Shown piece after piece: positions 34,861-48,900 of a DNA stretch of 64,000 nucleotides. The DNA lies in the NCBI RefSeq assembly GCF_033568475.1, contig NC_133121.1:2480001-2544000 (forward strand). Reading direction: 5' to 3'. Under the pieces are notes generated by a model, which was not told the DNA's origin, did not search any database, and saw only the letters and a program-made list of their open reading frames with translations. Positions within the stretch are counted from its first letter, which is position 1; every line of letters starts with the position of its first letter. The translations under genes were made by a program, and so were the position numbers. This DNA comes from Henckelia pumila. Taxonomy: Eukaryota > Streptophyta > Magnoliopsida > Lamiales > Gesneriaceae.

Positions 34861-36313
34861 TATTAAACAATGTTCATTGTTTACATTGTGGATTATATGT
34901 AAAGGGAGTGAATCAATTTCCGTTTGTTTTATGGGTTTGAAAAATGGTGAATTTTCAAAAACGAGAATCTTGTGATATGTTGAAACTTGAGAATGTCTTA
35001 TGAAAATTATTTATGCTTGAAACATATCTTAATGTCTGAAAGTTGATAGGATGACCGTTATGTAAGAGTCATATAACTCATATTCTCCTTAGTTTTTATG
35101 AAACACAAGATGCTCATTGAATCATAAGAAAAGAATTTTTATTCATACAATTTCAGAGATTTGAGGTTTGTACTTTTTGTTCTAGATTCACATTAACAAG
35201 AATACTGAAAGTTTCGTTTGTATAGTATGTTAGCAATAAATTATAAATTGGTTGACAAAAACAAGACAGAATTAAACACATTGATTAATAGAAATGACAC
35301 GTGTAATCTAAAAATGAACTACTTCATTTACATTTCACTAGATTGTTGAATAAAAATCTCATAATAATTTATGCAAGCAACATGAATTTTGATCAATCAA
35401 AAAAGCATCCGGTGTCCGCGGATATGTTTATATATATATATATATATATAGTGTGCATTTGATTGAAGTCAACGAGCCATCAGCATTTTTTAAAAAAATC
35501 AAATTTATTTTCAACATTCATCTAAATGTCAATTTATTTATATCTTTTCGGCAAAAAAACTTTAAAAACCCGAACTATGTTTTTTTTAAAAAAAAAAACT
35601 ATAGCATATGTTTTCAAACTCACACATACTCGATATTGAACTAAAGTGTATCACTAAGTCAAGAGGTCAATAACTACGTACGTTTGTTGTTTGACCGAGA
35701 GGAAGTAAAATATATATGCTAAAGTTTAAAAACCAAATCAAACACGATTTTGAAGGCGATGGATTTTGATTGTTCGGTATGAAATTCAATGTCATAATTA
35801 GTGGATGTCTCCTTGGATTACATCTTACTGTCATGCATAGCAAAAGGACATTAGTGCGTGTATATCCTTCGAAAGATCGATGTGGTCCGATGTTCTTTTC
35901 AGGTGCATAGGAAACGATTTTTTGTTTTGTATTTCCTATAATTTATTTTTATATAAGTTTCACTTGTAGTCGAATGCATCGGTGCAAATTGCAATCCCAT
36001 CATGGACAACAACACATTATGATAGCCAAAGTGATTCCAGTAATAATTCATGGTAAGAAGTGAGACAATAACGAAACAAAAGGTTTACATGTCACATTGC
36101 ACCGCGCGTCTTTTGGTCACAAATTATGTTGTTTTAAAAAGTTTTTTTTAACGTTTTTAACATAATATTAGATAACTAATCACATGTCTCTTGGTCCCGT
36201 GATATTCAAAATGTTGGGCATTTAACATTCCATCGTGATACAAGATCTCAAGGGGAAAAAAAAAGAAAAGAAAAAGCATGATTATATTGCCTAAAGTTTT
36301 TTTTAGGGGCTCT
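34861..36313. other. AT-rich intergenic DNA
   Basis: Contains a TA microsatellite near 35430-35450. No gene or bounded repeat was seen. Confidence 0.5.
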
Positions 36314-36321
36314 ATTATTCT

Positions 36322-36907
36322 AAGTGTTCTAAAAAAACTTGATCAAGCTTCGCTTAAGCTTGAAGCTTTCTAAAAATAGTTCGCTTCAGTAAAAAATGGA
36401 TAAAAAAGCGATCAGACATAGGTTGATCATATGAAGTTTTATTAAATACGTTTAAATGTGACTTTTCTAAAATCTAAAATTGATTAATAAGATGAAAAAT
36501 GATCATAAATTATCGATTTTATTAGTAAGTGATTGTTAGCAATGTTAGAATGTACAATATTGGATGTTAAGTGTAGCGATGATGTAAATACAATATATAT
36601 TGAGGCATTTTACGGTCAATGTTTTAAAGTAGACCAATTAATTTAGTTTATGTTCGATGACACGAGATATGAAATGAATAACGAAATAAATTGAATCAGA
36701 ATCTCACAAAAAATTAATGCATTACACTTGAATTTATTATATTTTTATTTACTCTGTTAATTTGTTTGGGATGACTAAAATTATATTTTAAATTTTAAAA
36801 TATTTTTTTTCGTTTAAGATCGTAATAATTGCGTTTAAGCTTAAAAAATTTGAAGCTTGAAACTTGACTCCCACACTTCGACATGCTTCACCCTTTTTAG
36901 AATCTTG
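36322..36907. mobile_element. hAT-like MITE, family 2, longer copy (586 bp)
   Basis: The right end, read inverted, starts CAAGATTCTAAAAAGGGTGA and continues GTCAAGTTTCAAGCTT. It is the same family as the element at 63329-63678, which starts CAAGATTCTAAAAAGCGTGA. The left end is AAGTGTTCTAAAAAA. Flanks ATTATTCT and ATTATTTA agree at 6 of 8, a decayed 8-bp duplication. No coding frame. Confidence 0.68.
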
Positions 36908-36915
36908 ATTATTTA

Positions 36916-37465
36916 TTCTCTATTTGACCAAACTGGGCTAAAATATAAATGTGAAAAAAAATTAAAAATAGAAGAGCCCACTTAGCTAACTAAGCTAACA
37001 ACCCAGTTGGGCTTACATGCAAAAGATCCAAGAAAAATTATTCGACTGTTTCCATTGTCTCGTCCTCCTTAGATTAAGAAATCGAAGAAAAATTATTATA
37101 TCCTCAATTCAATAAAAAAAAATAAGTTTGGATATAATGTTGATTCAGAAGAGTTTAACTCTGAATTGATTAAAAAAAAAAAAGAGGAAAGAAACGCATC
37201 TTCACTCACCTCTTTCATTTTAGAGAAATGAATGAACAAAAATAGATTCACGAAGTTTTAACGTAAAAAAAAATAAAAGTAGGAAAAAAGAAGAATAATA
37301 GCGTTGAAATCAATTTTTATTGACCAATCCAATTGTTCTCCCAGGTAATTTTGAAAATTATAAATTATCCGTGAGAATTCATAGTTTAAAGAATTAATTA
37401 TTTTTTAAAATAAAATTTAAAAAATCAAATTAAAAAAATAAAGGATAATAAAATTTGGGATATTT
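36916..37465. other. AT-rich intergenic DNA upstream of the RPS29 promoter
   Basis: No gene or repeat with clear edges. Confidence 0.5.
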
Positions 37466-37469
37466 GGGA

Positions 37470-39064
<1,595 letters not shown>

Positions 39065-39712
39065 ATCTATGGTAACGATGCTCGTAGAGGACTGCTTCAG
39101 TACAGAACCTTTCAAGAACCCCATGGGAATTATTATTCTTATTTTGTAATGCACCTTGAAATAGTTTGGTAATCTCACATTCTGCTATTTGCTGTTTATA
39201 CTTCACGGTTTGCTTTCGTATCTTTTTTAATTTTTTACAAAATCATTTTCATTATAATTCATCGAGATGAATCGAAGTAACACGCCATGTGAATTGTTGA
39301 AAACGTAGTTTTCGAGCTGATAGAAGTGTTTTTTAAAAATTTTCTCAAAGACCATCATAGAACAAGACATTGTTTAATGATGAGATCTGTTTTGTGTATG
39401 CTATACTACCAAATGCCAAAAAAGAACGTTAACCAATATTCGGAAGTCGTACATCTTCGTCCCTTTTTATTGCATTATTTATATTATTACTATGAGAAAC
39501 AAATACTATTAACACTGCCCGCAAGGAAAGTAAAATATTAAGTACGTCATATTTTTTTAAGAACTAAATTATTGCTTATCGACTCAACGTGATGCTTTGA
39601 CATTTGATCGACTCTTTCAAAAATAAAACAATGATTATTAAACCGTATATTATTTATGATCTTACGAAACTAGTATGTAATTTTCTATATGTATGATTAG
39701 TACTTTTATTTA
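39065..39712. other. RPS29 3' UTR and AT-rich flank
   Basis: The first ~150 bases are probably 3' UTR. Nothing else is recognised. Confidence 0.5.
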
Positions 39713-40429
39713 TGTTGGGTGGTTTCTGCCCTTGATAGGAATATACAAATTACAAAGCACAACAATCAGATTTATCAGTTTTTAAAAACAAGTGAGAAAA
39801 CAAAAACTCACATAAACAAAAACATTAAACTACAAAGCACAACAATCAGATTTATCAGTTTTTAAAAACAAGTGAGAAAACAAAAACTCACATAAACAAA
39901 AACACTAAACGAACAACTCCCTAGGAATCAACTGAGGACAGAATCATAGACCACCGAGAGTCGACCCTAGTTGCCAAAACTCGAGAGACACAACATGTTC
40001 TCTCAACAATCCAAAGCAACGAGGGAAGCCAACAACCACGGCTGTAGAAAAACTTCAATCCTCTTCTTCAATTCAGAGCTCTTGAATTATCATGAATGTG
40101 TTTTTGAATTTTCTACGCGAAAGTTCTGTCTTCTCTCTTGTGCACTCTCTTGTCTCGCTCAGCATTTTTCTATTCTCCACACTTCTCTTCTCGATCTCCT
40201 CTGTTCTTTTAACGTGAGAAATTTGCATAGATAACGATAAGTGATACATAATTAGATAATTGATAATATCTCCTAATATAATTAAACCAATCAATCATAT
40301 TTTAAATTTAAAAATATTATATTATATCAATTCAATTCAAAACAATTCATAATTTAAAATATGTCAAACAATTATATAGGAAAAATAATTTTAAAACATA
40401 GAAAGATATAAAGGAAATTATTCCTTTCA
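39713..40429 (-). mobile_element. Possible second solo LTR (717 bp), different family
   Basis: A candidate fossil. On the minus strand it begins TGAAAGG and ends CCACCCAACA, and both sides carry ATTTA (39708-39712 and 40430-40434), a possible 5-bp duplication. The inner sequence, with a GAGAGTGCACAAGAGAG stretch, has the look of an LTR R/U5 region. It does not match the LTR at 30021-30737. ATTTA is a low-information repeat in such AT-rich DNA, so this is tentative. Confidence 0.38.
39751..39910. repeat. Recent 80-bp tandem duplication
   Basis: Two adjoining 80-base units, 39751-39830 and 39831-39910, differ at one base only (ATTAAAC versus ACTAAAC). Both begin TACAAAGCACAACAATCAG. It lies inside the possible LTR. 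Confidence 0.97.
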
Positions 40430-40434
40430 ATTTA

Positions 40435-41312
40435 CTACTATTTATTTAAGAATAAAATGCCCACATTTGTTTCGGAAAAAAAAAAAAAAGAATTGTGGAG
40501 AAAAAGAGATTGGAAAAGCGAATAGGTTAGGCACTATGATTCTTTCTGGTATCATGTGGGCTATGGCCTAACTAATTACTTTTATTATTTACCAAACACG
40601 ACTTAATGATGGTTTAACGGATGTATAACATTTTAACTAAATTCATTAAACAACTCACATGGCCTCTAAATCTATTTTTCCAACTACCTTTGATTTGTCT
40701 AATTATGTGGGTTTTTTTATTGGATTTGTACCAAATAAATGTGCGAAGCCTAAGCATGCACAAAACGAATACATAAAATCCAATGTAATTAAATATCGCC
40801 CAATCAATTCACAAACAAGTTCAAATGCTGTAAAAGTCCTCAAGCAAAGTTCAATAAACACTAAGAAATATAGATATATATATATGTTTTGCAATTAAGA
40901 AATATAGATATTGATGAGTATCAATTTTGTTGCAGTGACATTCAGCATGAGCTTTCTTTTAAGATTTAGGTCTAAGTTCAATTCCATGTAATAACGGAAA
41001 AAATAAAATAGTGGAAGTGTCGAACCATTTCAAAAGATGATTATAAAAACTATAATGCCTAAATAGTCAAATAAACACATATATTTACACTTCACCCTGG
41101 TTAAAAATTATATTGATCTTGACATTGTGATGGAATGGAGATTCTTTTTCTTAAAACACTGGCAACTGAGTTACTGAATGAATATTCAAGCTATGAGAAA
41201 AATCAGCAAATTAGTGCTGGTAATGCATGATGTGTTCGAAGAAATTTGTTCGTGTTTACCGTATTAACACACTTAAACTTTATTTCATTAATAAGTTTTC
41301 TAAATAGTCAGA
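40435..41312. other. AT-rich intergenic DNA
   Basis: No supported gene or repeat. Confidence 0.5.
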
Positions 41313-41392
41313 TAGTGTTTGCAACCTCTAAAAATAAGTGATTATGGAGATTTTCTTAACAAATCGCTTATTTTTAGAGGTTGCAAACACTA
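41313..41392. mobile_element. Near-perfect 30-bp-arm hairpin (tiny foldback MITE)
   Basis: The arms 41313-41342 (TAGTGTTTGCAACCTCTAAA and onward) and 41363-41392 are inverted copies with one mismatch, with a 20-base loop. CTAAATA words lie just outside both sides and may be traces of a hAT-type 8-bp duplication. Confidence 0.7.
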
Positions 41393-41599
41393 CCTAAATA
41401 TGCTTGAAAAATATTCGATTATATTTAATAATTAAAAACAGGTTTTAAAAAAATTGCATAAAATTTTGACTGGATAAATGATTAATTTTTTAAAATTTTT
41501 TAAGTTACTTGAATTTATTGATAATATCGTCTAATATAGGGTATGATCTCTTTAAATTTGATTTATGTTAATGTCGTTTTTTGCGGGTTTTTACGTGAT

Positions 41600-41600
41600 A

Positions 41601-41671
<71 letters not shown>
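41600..41671. repeat. (AAT)n microsatellite, about 24 units
   Basis: An uninterrupted AAT run, likely highly variable between individuals. Confidence 0.95.
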
Positions 41672-41672
<1 letters not shown>

Positions 41673-44600
41673 GGATTGATCCTTTATTTATAATATTTTG
41701 TAATCCAATTTTTCACGATTTCTCGAATATTCTCTATTATTATATTATAATACCAAAACTGAAAAACCGATGACTATCTATATATCCTCGAGTCAATTTA
41801 TGATAATAATGTCACATGGAACGTAAATCTCTGAAATAAATATATACATCGAATAGACAACGATTTGTGTATTCCACCAAACAGACTTTAGGTCCCTAGT
41901 TTATATCAAAATTTAAAATAATAGTAACTGCATAAAAGGACAGAAAAGGACTCCGAATTTTTTTTACCAATATTACATTAATGAGCTAAAATTTCAGAAA
42001 ATAAATAAATAATTATAACATATGAAACTTAATTTTTTTATAAAAATATATAAATTAATTTAGCACTTAAATAAACATTACTATATAGTAACAATATAAT
42101 TGTAATCAATCAATAAGTCAATTTTATTTTTAATCCCACATTTAGATTGTTTCAACTTTCATCCTCCAAACTTTATTAATATATTTAATTCCCACTGATT
42201 AAATGGCATACTTCAGTACTACAAATAATAATTAATAATAATAACTCTAACGAAGGACGGAAGGAGAAGGAAGTATTGAACAAATACAAAGACATAAAGG
42301 ATTTGGTGTTAGAGAATTTATTTATTGAAAAACGAATATTACCCTACATAATACTCTTGTTTAACTCCCCCAAATCATTCTATATATGTAAAATTTAATT
42401 TACTCGTACTAACAATATATACAATAATTCCACTTTAAAATTTAGCAGTGTTTAAAAACAAACTAAATTACTATAAAAACAACAAATCTTTTTTTAAATA
42501 AATATAAAGAGACCATGATTGAAATGATGAGAGTAAGAGACCAATGATTAAAAAGAGACCATTGATGGAAATGACAAGAATTAGAGCTATCAATATGAGT
42601 TAGACTTATCCGACGGTCTCGACTCACTTAATGATGGTTTGTAAATTGACACATTTTATTCAGCTTAAAATAAAACTGGTTAGGTTCTTTAACTTATCAC
42701 GTAAAATAAGTAAACCGAGTTGACATTAACATAATGTCGGATTGTGATCCGGACTCATGTTCCCCTAACCCCTCCCGACACTACTAACGAGAATTGTTTT
42801 GAAAGGTTGTTAGAAAATAAAATTGAGCAAATCAAAATGCAGGGACCATTTTAAATTAAGATTTGTTAAAAAAAATTAATGAATGAAAATTAATTTTATC
42901 ATTATGATATATAATACAAACCTTACTCCCAAGGCAATTAGATTTAGTAAATGAAGTATTGACCTAATTTTTTCATTATGCTAACTCACTTTCAAATTAA
43001 ATCCCAATTATACCAAATCATTACATGCAAATTTATTTATTTATTTTTTTAAAAAAAGAGAACATTACATTTTTGTCCGAGAATACCTGACGCTTTTGCT
43101 GCGAAGATGTTGTTAATTGTTATGACAGGAAAGTTCACTAGGAAAATTTAAGATGAAAAGAGAGAAAAATAAGACGGTTGTCATCCAAACATTCCTATAT
43201 TTTTCGTATGTTGATATTTAAAAATCAAAGGACGATATTCTCGCAATGTTTCTTTCTGTAATCTAGGAGTGCAATTTTGTAAAAATCGATCTAGGACAGT
43301 ACTCCTTTTTTTTTTTTTTTTGCCAACCAGAAACAAAAAATCTGAATGCAATACATAATTTGTGATAATTACTTGATATATATATATATATATAAAATTC
43401 AATTTATTTGAGGGAACTCAAGTGGAGTTAGTTAAAATATATAATTAGCCTCAAGCCAAACTCATTCACGATCGAGTTCGAGTCGACCTTTCCAACCACC
43501 TACTCTGGCAGGACCGACGTAGTTCAATCACAACCCTATTTTAGTCCATCGATGCAGAATGAAAGCGACGTAAACATTGCACTCCATATATGTATATATA
43601 TAATTTTGATGTTATGAACGTCTTTTATCGGACATCTAAAATGTCGTAAGATAATCACTTTACATCAATATGAAAGCATTAGACATTTAATGTAACACGT
43701 GTTTTTGAAACTCCAAAAACTCATAAAAATATGGAAAAACTGATATGACATTGAACAAAATGTTGATATCATCGATGTTCAGAACGTTCAGAATACTGTA
43801 TAAACAATACCATAATATAAAAAACACAAATAGTGAAAAGCAAGGGGAACAACGACGAAAGAGACTAAATGTGACGGTACATCCCATACAAAATGTCTTA
43901 TGTAAAATATTACAAGAACAAACTGGCAAATTTGTTACAAGGCAATATCCTTATTTTCAGGCAACATTAAATGCTTTCATCTAATTATTTTCCCCCACAT
44001 ACAATTGTTACACATTTTGATGCAAGCTAACTCCATGGTTTTCTTCAGGTACTATATATATCCTAGCTCCCTAAATTTGATGATGCATTATTGTACTGAG
44101 TCGGTAAATATCTCTGTCTTTCCATAAGAGTCTTAGATGTTCAATTAAATAATTGTCCCAAATTTTCAATGAATAGGTGTCTTCGTGCAAATCCAAGAAT
44201 TTGATGGGGCTTTGAACCTAGCTAGATTCTTGATCTACACATCATTCCACACAATAATCGTATTTCTTGTTCATCAAATCAAGATTTTGATTAAACTAAA
44301 TAGCCATCTTAAGCTAAATCATAGGTTTATTATAGCTTTGGTCAATATTTAATATATTTGGTAGGTGATTAAGATCCACCCATCGTGGTTGAGGAATTTA
44401 TGATGCCATATGAAGAAATTGTATGTAATTTTTATCACACTAAGTGATGAAATAAGTAACATGTCATTTAATGCAATATATGACTAATGAAATTAAAAGA
44501 AGCACACCACTACACATCACCAAATCCCAAAATAATAATAGGCTGTAAGTCACATATTGGTTCGATTCGTTACCAAAATTTTCTTGAAATTTGGAACTAG

Positions 44601-44885
44601 TTTTAACACATATGAGATGTTCATAGTAGGACAAAGTCAAATGCACTAAGAGAAAATTGAACCCGCGTGTGTTTTGTGGGGACGTTCTCTAGTGGAATCA
44701 AGATTTTTATAAACAAGATGTGTTTAGTTAAGTAGAAATATTTCAGTTGTCAATAAATTGATGTGATAGATATTAAACATTAGTCAATCACATGTTGTAT
44801 GGGTTTAGTATTAAATGATGCAATTAATCGAATTTTGAAAAACAATAACTTATATGTTTTTGAAATATTTTTAACATAATTTTAT
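41672..44885. other. Long AT-rich intergenic stretch
   Basis: Over 3 kb without a supportable gene. The short frames here have no family features. A hAT-end-like GAGCTATCAATATGAG word near 42585 has no matching partner. Confidence 0.5.
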
Positions 44886-45540
44886 GAATTTAAGATTGAA
44901 TATGAATTTGACTCCGATTAACTATGAATCGAAAAACTAACTAAGAAATATGTGTAGTAGAGAAATCAACGGAATAAAAAACAAGTCGTGGAAAACAATA
45001 TTGTTTGTTAAAAAAAAAAGTTTTAGGTTTCTAAATTATGAATGAAATTTAAGTAATTGCCACAATTTACATGATCTTACCAAAGTTTTTATATGTAAAA
45101 AAACATTAAAAACAATTAATATTGAATTTTATTTTGATTCCGATTAATAATGAATCGAAAAACTAATTAAGAAATATGTGTGACAAGAGAAATCAACAAA
45201 ATAACAAAACAAGTCATGAAAAACAATATTGTTTGAAAAAAAAGAGTTTGACGTAATAATGCTAGAGGTACAACCAATATATCATACAACGATATTTATA
45301 ACAATTATATCGTGATATTTTACTATTATTTCGTGAGATTTTGATATGATATTGTGAGATTTTGCATTCAATGTATCGTGACATTTGATAAATTAAAATT
45401 TTGTATTGAATTTTTTGTAATGTAAAAATTATTGTACAAATTTAGTTATACATGTAGCATTGCTTCTGAAGTAATTGCCACAATTTAGATGATCTTACCA
45501 AAGTTTTTATATGTAAAAAAACATTAAAAATAATAAAGAT
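44886..45540. repeat. Diverged tandem duplication, second copy split by a small MITE
   Basis: The first unit runs about 44886-45118 and the second about 45125-45540. Both contain AATCGAAAAACTAA, AAGAAATATGTGTG/A and, at the 3' part, TTACCAAAGTTTTTATATGT. The 5' and 3' parts of the second unit are pushed apart by the element at 45258-45461. Confidence 0.75.
45258..45461. mobile_element. MITE of ~204 bp inside the tandem duplication
   Basis: The left end AATGCTAGAGGTACAAC and the inverted right end AATGCTACATGTATAAC agree at 13 of 17 positions. It is absent from the first repeat unit, so it inserted after the duplication. GTAAT occurs just outside both ends as a possible target duplication. 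Confidence 0.6.
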
Positions 45541-45992
45541 TGCACTTTTGATTAAGGATAGCGTAACGTCTCACCAAAGTTCACAAAGCTCCAAACCACC
45601 CCAAAGTGTACATACGAACAACACAGTGCCCTTAGTCTCTCAGTCCCCCACACCAACTCTCTCTCGTCCATTCTCTCTCTAAAGCCTTACCGGAAAAATC
45701 TCGGGAGTCTCAAAATTTCTTCTGCTTTCCTCACAAAAACTTTGGTTTGGTGCTATATAGCTGTGTTACGTTCGTGCGAAGAAACCTTGGTGAAAAATGT
45801 GGAATCTTTCCAAGTCCCATTATGGATTTCTGAGCTACAGTGCGATTTCTTGATCTTTCTTGCAGGTTTATTGTTTTTGAAAATGTTGATGCGTAAAGGG
45901 TTTCTGGGTAAGTGTATTATGTCGTAAGGCAAAATGTGAGTTGAATTTTTACGTTTGCTGTTTGTTTGTATGTTTTTTTATTGGTTGCGACG
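45541..45992 (+). promoter_or_regulatory. Upstream region and 5' UTR of the QWRF gene, with a short uORF
   Basis: A CT-rich leader (CTCTCTCTCGTCC and onward near 45658) is typical of plant 5' UTRs. A small upstream frame at 45797-45853 codes for 18 residues beginning MWNLSKSHYGF. If transcribed it could reduce translation of the main frame. Confidence 0.4.
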
Positions 45993-48900
45993 ATGGTGGC
46001 TGCTGTTTCCGGAGCAGCTTCAATTACAGACCTAGAAAACCCTAAAAGACCTCCATTGTTACCTTCCGAGAGAGATAATAATAATGGGGTTTCAAATAAT
46101 CAGAGAAAACCCAAATCCAGGATGGTCTCTTCTAGGTACATGTCCCCTTCAACTTCCACATCCACTTCAAATTCATCGTCTGTTTCCTCGTCTTCTTCTT
46201 CATCTAGAAGGTATCCCTCCCCTTTGCTTTCAAGAAACTCAGCGGCAGTGTCCAATTCGCCATCTGTTGTTCCCAAGAGGTCTGTGTCAGTAGACCGCCG
46301 GAGGCCGGCGGCGGCCAGACCTCTAATACCCGATCTTGACTCCAAGAAGGACAATGTCTCTGATGTTTCAGCTGCCACTAAGCTTCTTGTGACATCGACC
46401 CGGAGTTTGTCCGTTTCCTTTCAGGGTGAAGCCTTTTCACTTCCTATCAGCAAGACTAAGGTTACCCCTGCGTCACCTAATTTGAGTAGTGTGAGGAAGG
46501 GAACCCCTGAGAGGAGGAGGACTAGCAGTCCCTTCAGGGGGAAGGGAGATGTGGGAGGAGATCAGGCTGAGATTTCTAAGCATGTTGATCAGCATAGATG
46601 GCCTGCAAGGAACCGGACGATGAACCCGTTATCAAGGAGTTTTGATAGTAGAGGCAGTGTTGGGGGGAGGGGCGAGTTAATTGGATCTGGAAGTATGATT
46701 CGAGCTTTGCAGCAGTCGATGATTGATGAGAGGAGGCCGTCAATTGATGATAGATTGAGTCTTGATTTGGGCAGTTCTGAGCTTCTAAAGGCTGTTCAAC
46801 CAGCCTCAGATGGAAATTCAGTTAATAATGATTCATCTGTGCCATCTGATCTCACAGCTTCTGATTCAGACAGCGTCTCCTCTGGTAGTACTTCAGAAGT
46901 TCAAGAATGTAGTGGGGCTTCCAGTAGGCGAAATGGTCTTCGTGGAATTTCTGTTTCAGCAAGGTTTTGGCAAGAAACAAATAGCCGATTGAGGCGACTA
47001 CATGATCCAGGTTCACCTTTATCAACAAGTCCTTCGGCCAAACTTATGATGCCACCAAAATTGAAAATGTATGCTAGTGATGGTCCGTTATCATCCCCAC
47101 GAACAATGTCACCTCCTATACATGGAGGTATTAGACCTGCGTCACCTGGCAAGCTGATGCCACCCGTGGGTTCATCTCCACTGCGAGGCCATAGTCCATC
47201 TCGGATCAAAAATGTTGTTAGCACTATTAGTAACCATTTTTTTGAAACTCCTTCGGTCCTTAGTTTTGCTGTTGATGTTCGGAGGGGAAAGGTGGGGGAG
47301 AACCGAATTGTTGATGCACACTTATTGAGACTTCTCTACAACCGGCATCTCCAGTGGCGCATTGTAAATGCTAGAACTGAAGCAATCTTACTGGTGCAGA
47401 AACACAGTGCAGAGGTGAGGTTTTTTCGTTCTTGCTATTATTGCTTGATCTTGCCAAATGAAAGATGTTATTTTGATTGTTTCTTATCCCAAAAAAAAAT
47501 GTTATTTTGAGATCAATATTGAGAGTTTACATGGTTTTCCACGTTAGAAAATAGGGACTGCGACAATGCAGTGTGTCTGTCCTACGCTCCTACTGTTAAA
47601 ATTACTGGGAGATTGATGAATTTGCTGGAGACTTGGTGTTTGTTCAGAACTCTGCGATGTTCCCTTTTATGTACTCACAATGAACATTTCCTACGCATTA
47701 TCGAGGGACTTTTCGTTAAACATGGCCTGCACAATCATGTGCAATATTGTCTTATGATGCTTATAATATCAATCATTTTCATTGTAGCTCATGTGAATAA
47801 CTTTCCTTATTTAGTTAAATTCTTTGTTATACTTGAGTAGGTAGAGAAATAATCAGACGACCAATCATCAACAGTCTTAACTTCTTGTCTCATCATATTA
47901 TCTTATTATCTTGTAAACTTGATAGAAATGCCGGAACATCTTGTATGAAGAGATGTGCGGTAATTGAGCCATGTTCTTAATGAATGGAAGATGATGTTTG
48001 GTGAAGAAATTTTGCAAGCTTTTAGGACGAAAGCTGATAGTATCGGAGAAGTTGGTCGACTTAGTTATTAGTCTGTTGGCTCATGCTAGTGCAATATGAG
48101 TTCTTGATTTGTTTTTTTTTTTTGCCTATGTTACTTCTCTAGTGGAGGTGTCTGTCCTCTGGCTTTCACTGAAAAATGTTTACGACTTGGTTTTTGCACA
48201 AGCACTCGTGTTGTGATCATTCTTTTTTTCCTGATTACTTATGATCTATTGCTTTCTTGTCCTTGATAGACGTTTTGTTTTTCAGAATTTTCTTTTTCAG
48301 TGTCATATACTGCCGATGTATTTTATGAACTGTATCTTTTTCCGTACCAGAAAAATCTATGGAATGCGTGGATAACAATCTCCGATTTACGTGACTCTGT
48401 TACCAAAAGAAGACACAGATTGCAGTTGCTGAGGCAAAAGCTGAAATTAGTTTCCATTCTGAAAGGACAAGTAAGCTTGATCCTTTACTTCTATTTTTAT
48501 AATAATCGGAAGCTTTTGATACACAAGTAATTAAATTTATTTTACAAATTGGTATCATGATTACTTTAGAGAAGTATTATGAAATCTGACTTTTAGCATT
48601 TAAATCTTTATTCAGCTGTTGTTAGTTTAAGTGCTGACTCGCACTCATCAAAAAAAAAAAGAAACTGTCTCTTATAGTTGCAATCCATATCTACTTCCAT
48701 GTGTTCATTCCATCAATAGCTTGCCATATTTTTCTTCTAAGTCCTAAAGAAACATTGAATTACAGTGAGAATTTTTTTTAATCTTCTTGAATCACATTCA
48801 TTTAGTTTCTGTATAGCTTTAACAGGTATTCATATTGAATAACACTTCTACTCATCTGTTTAGCAGAAGAAGAATCCAATAGTAATGTCATGTCAAAATC

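Noticed and set aside
41600-41671. Regular AAT array as a CRISPR-like or satellite array
   Set aside because: A simple trinucleotide microsatellite without spacers.
42570-42790. Possible third hAT-type element starting near GAGCTATCAATATGAG
   Set aside because: No partner end or target duplication was found.
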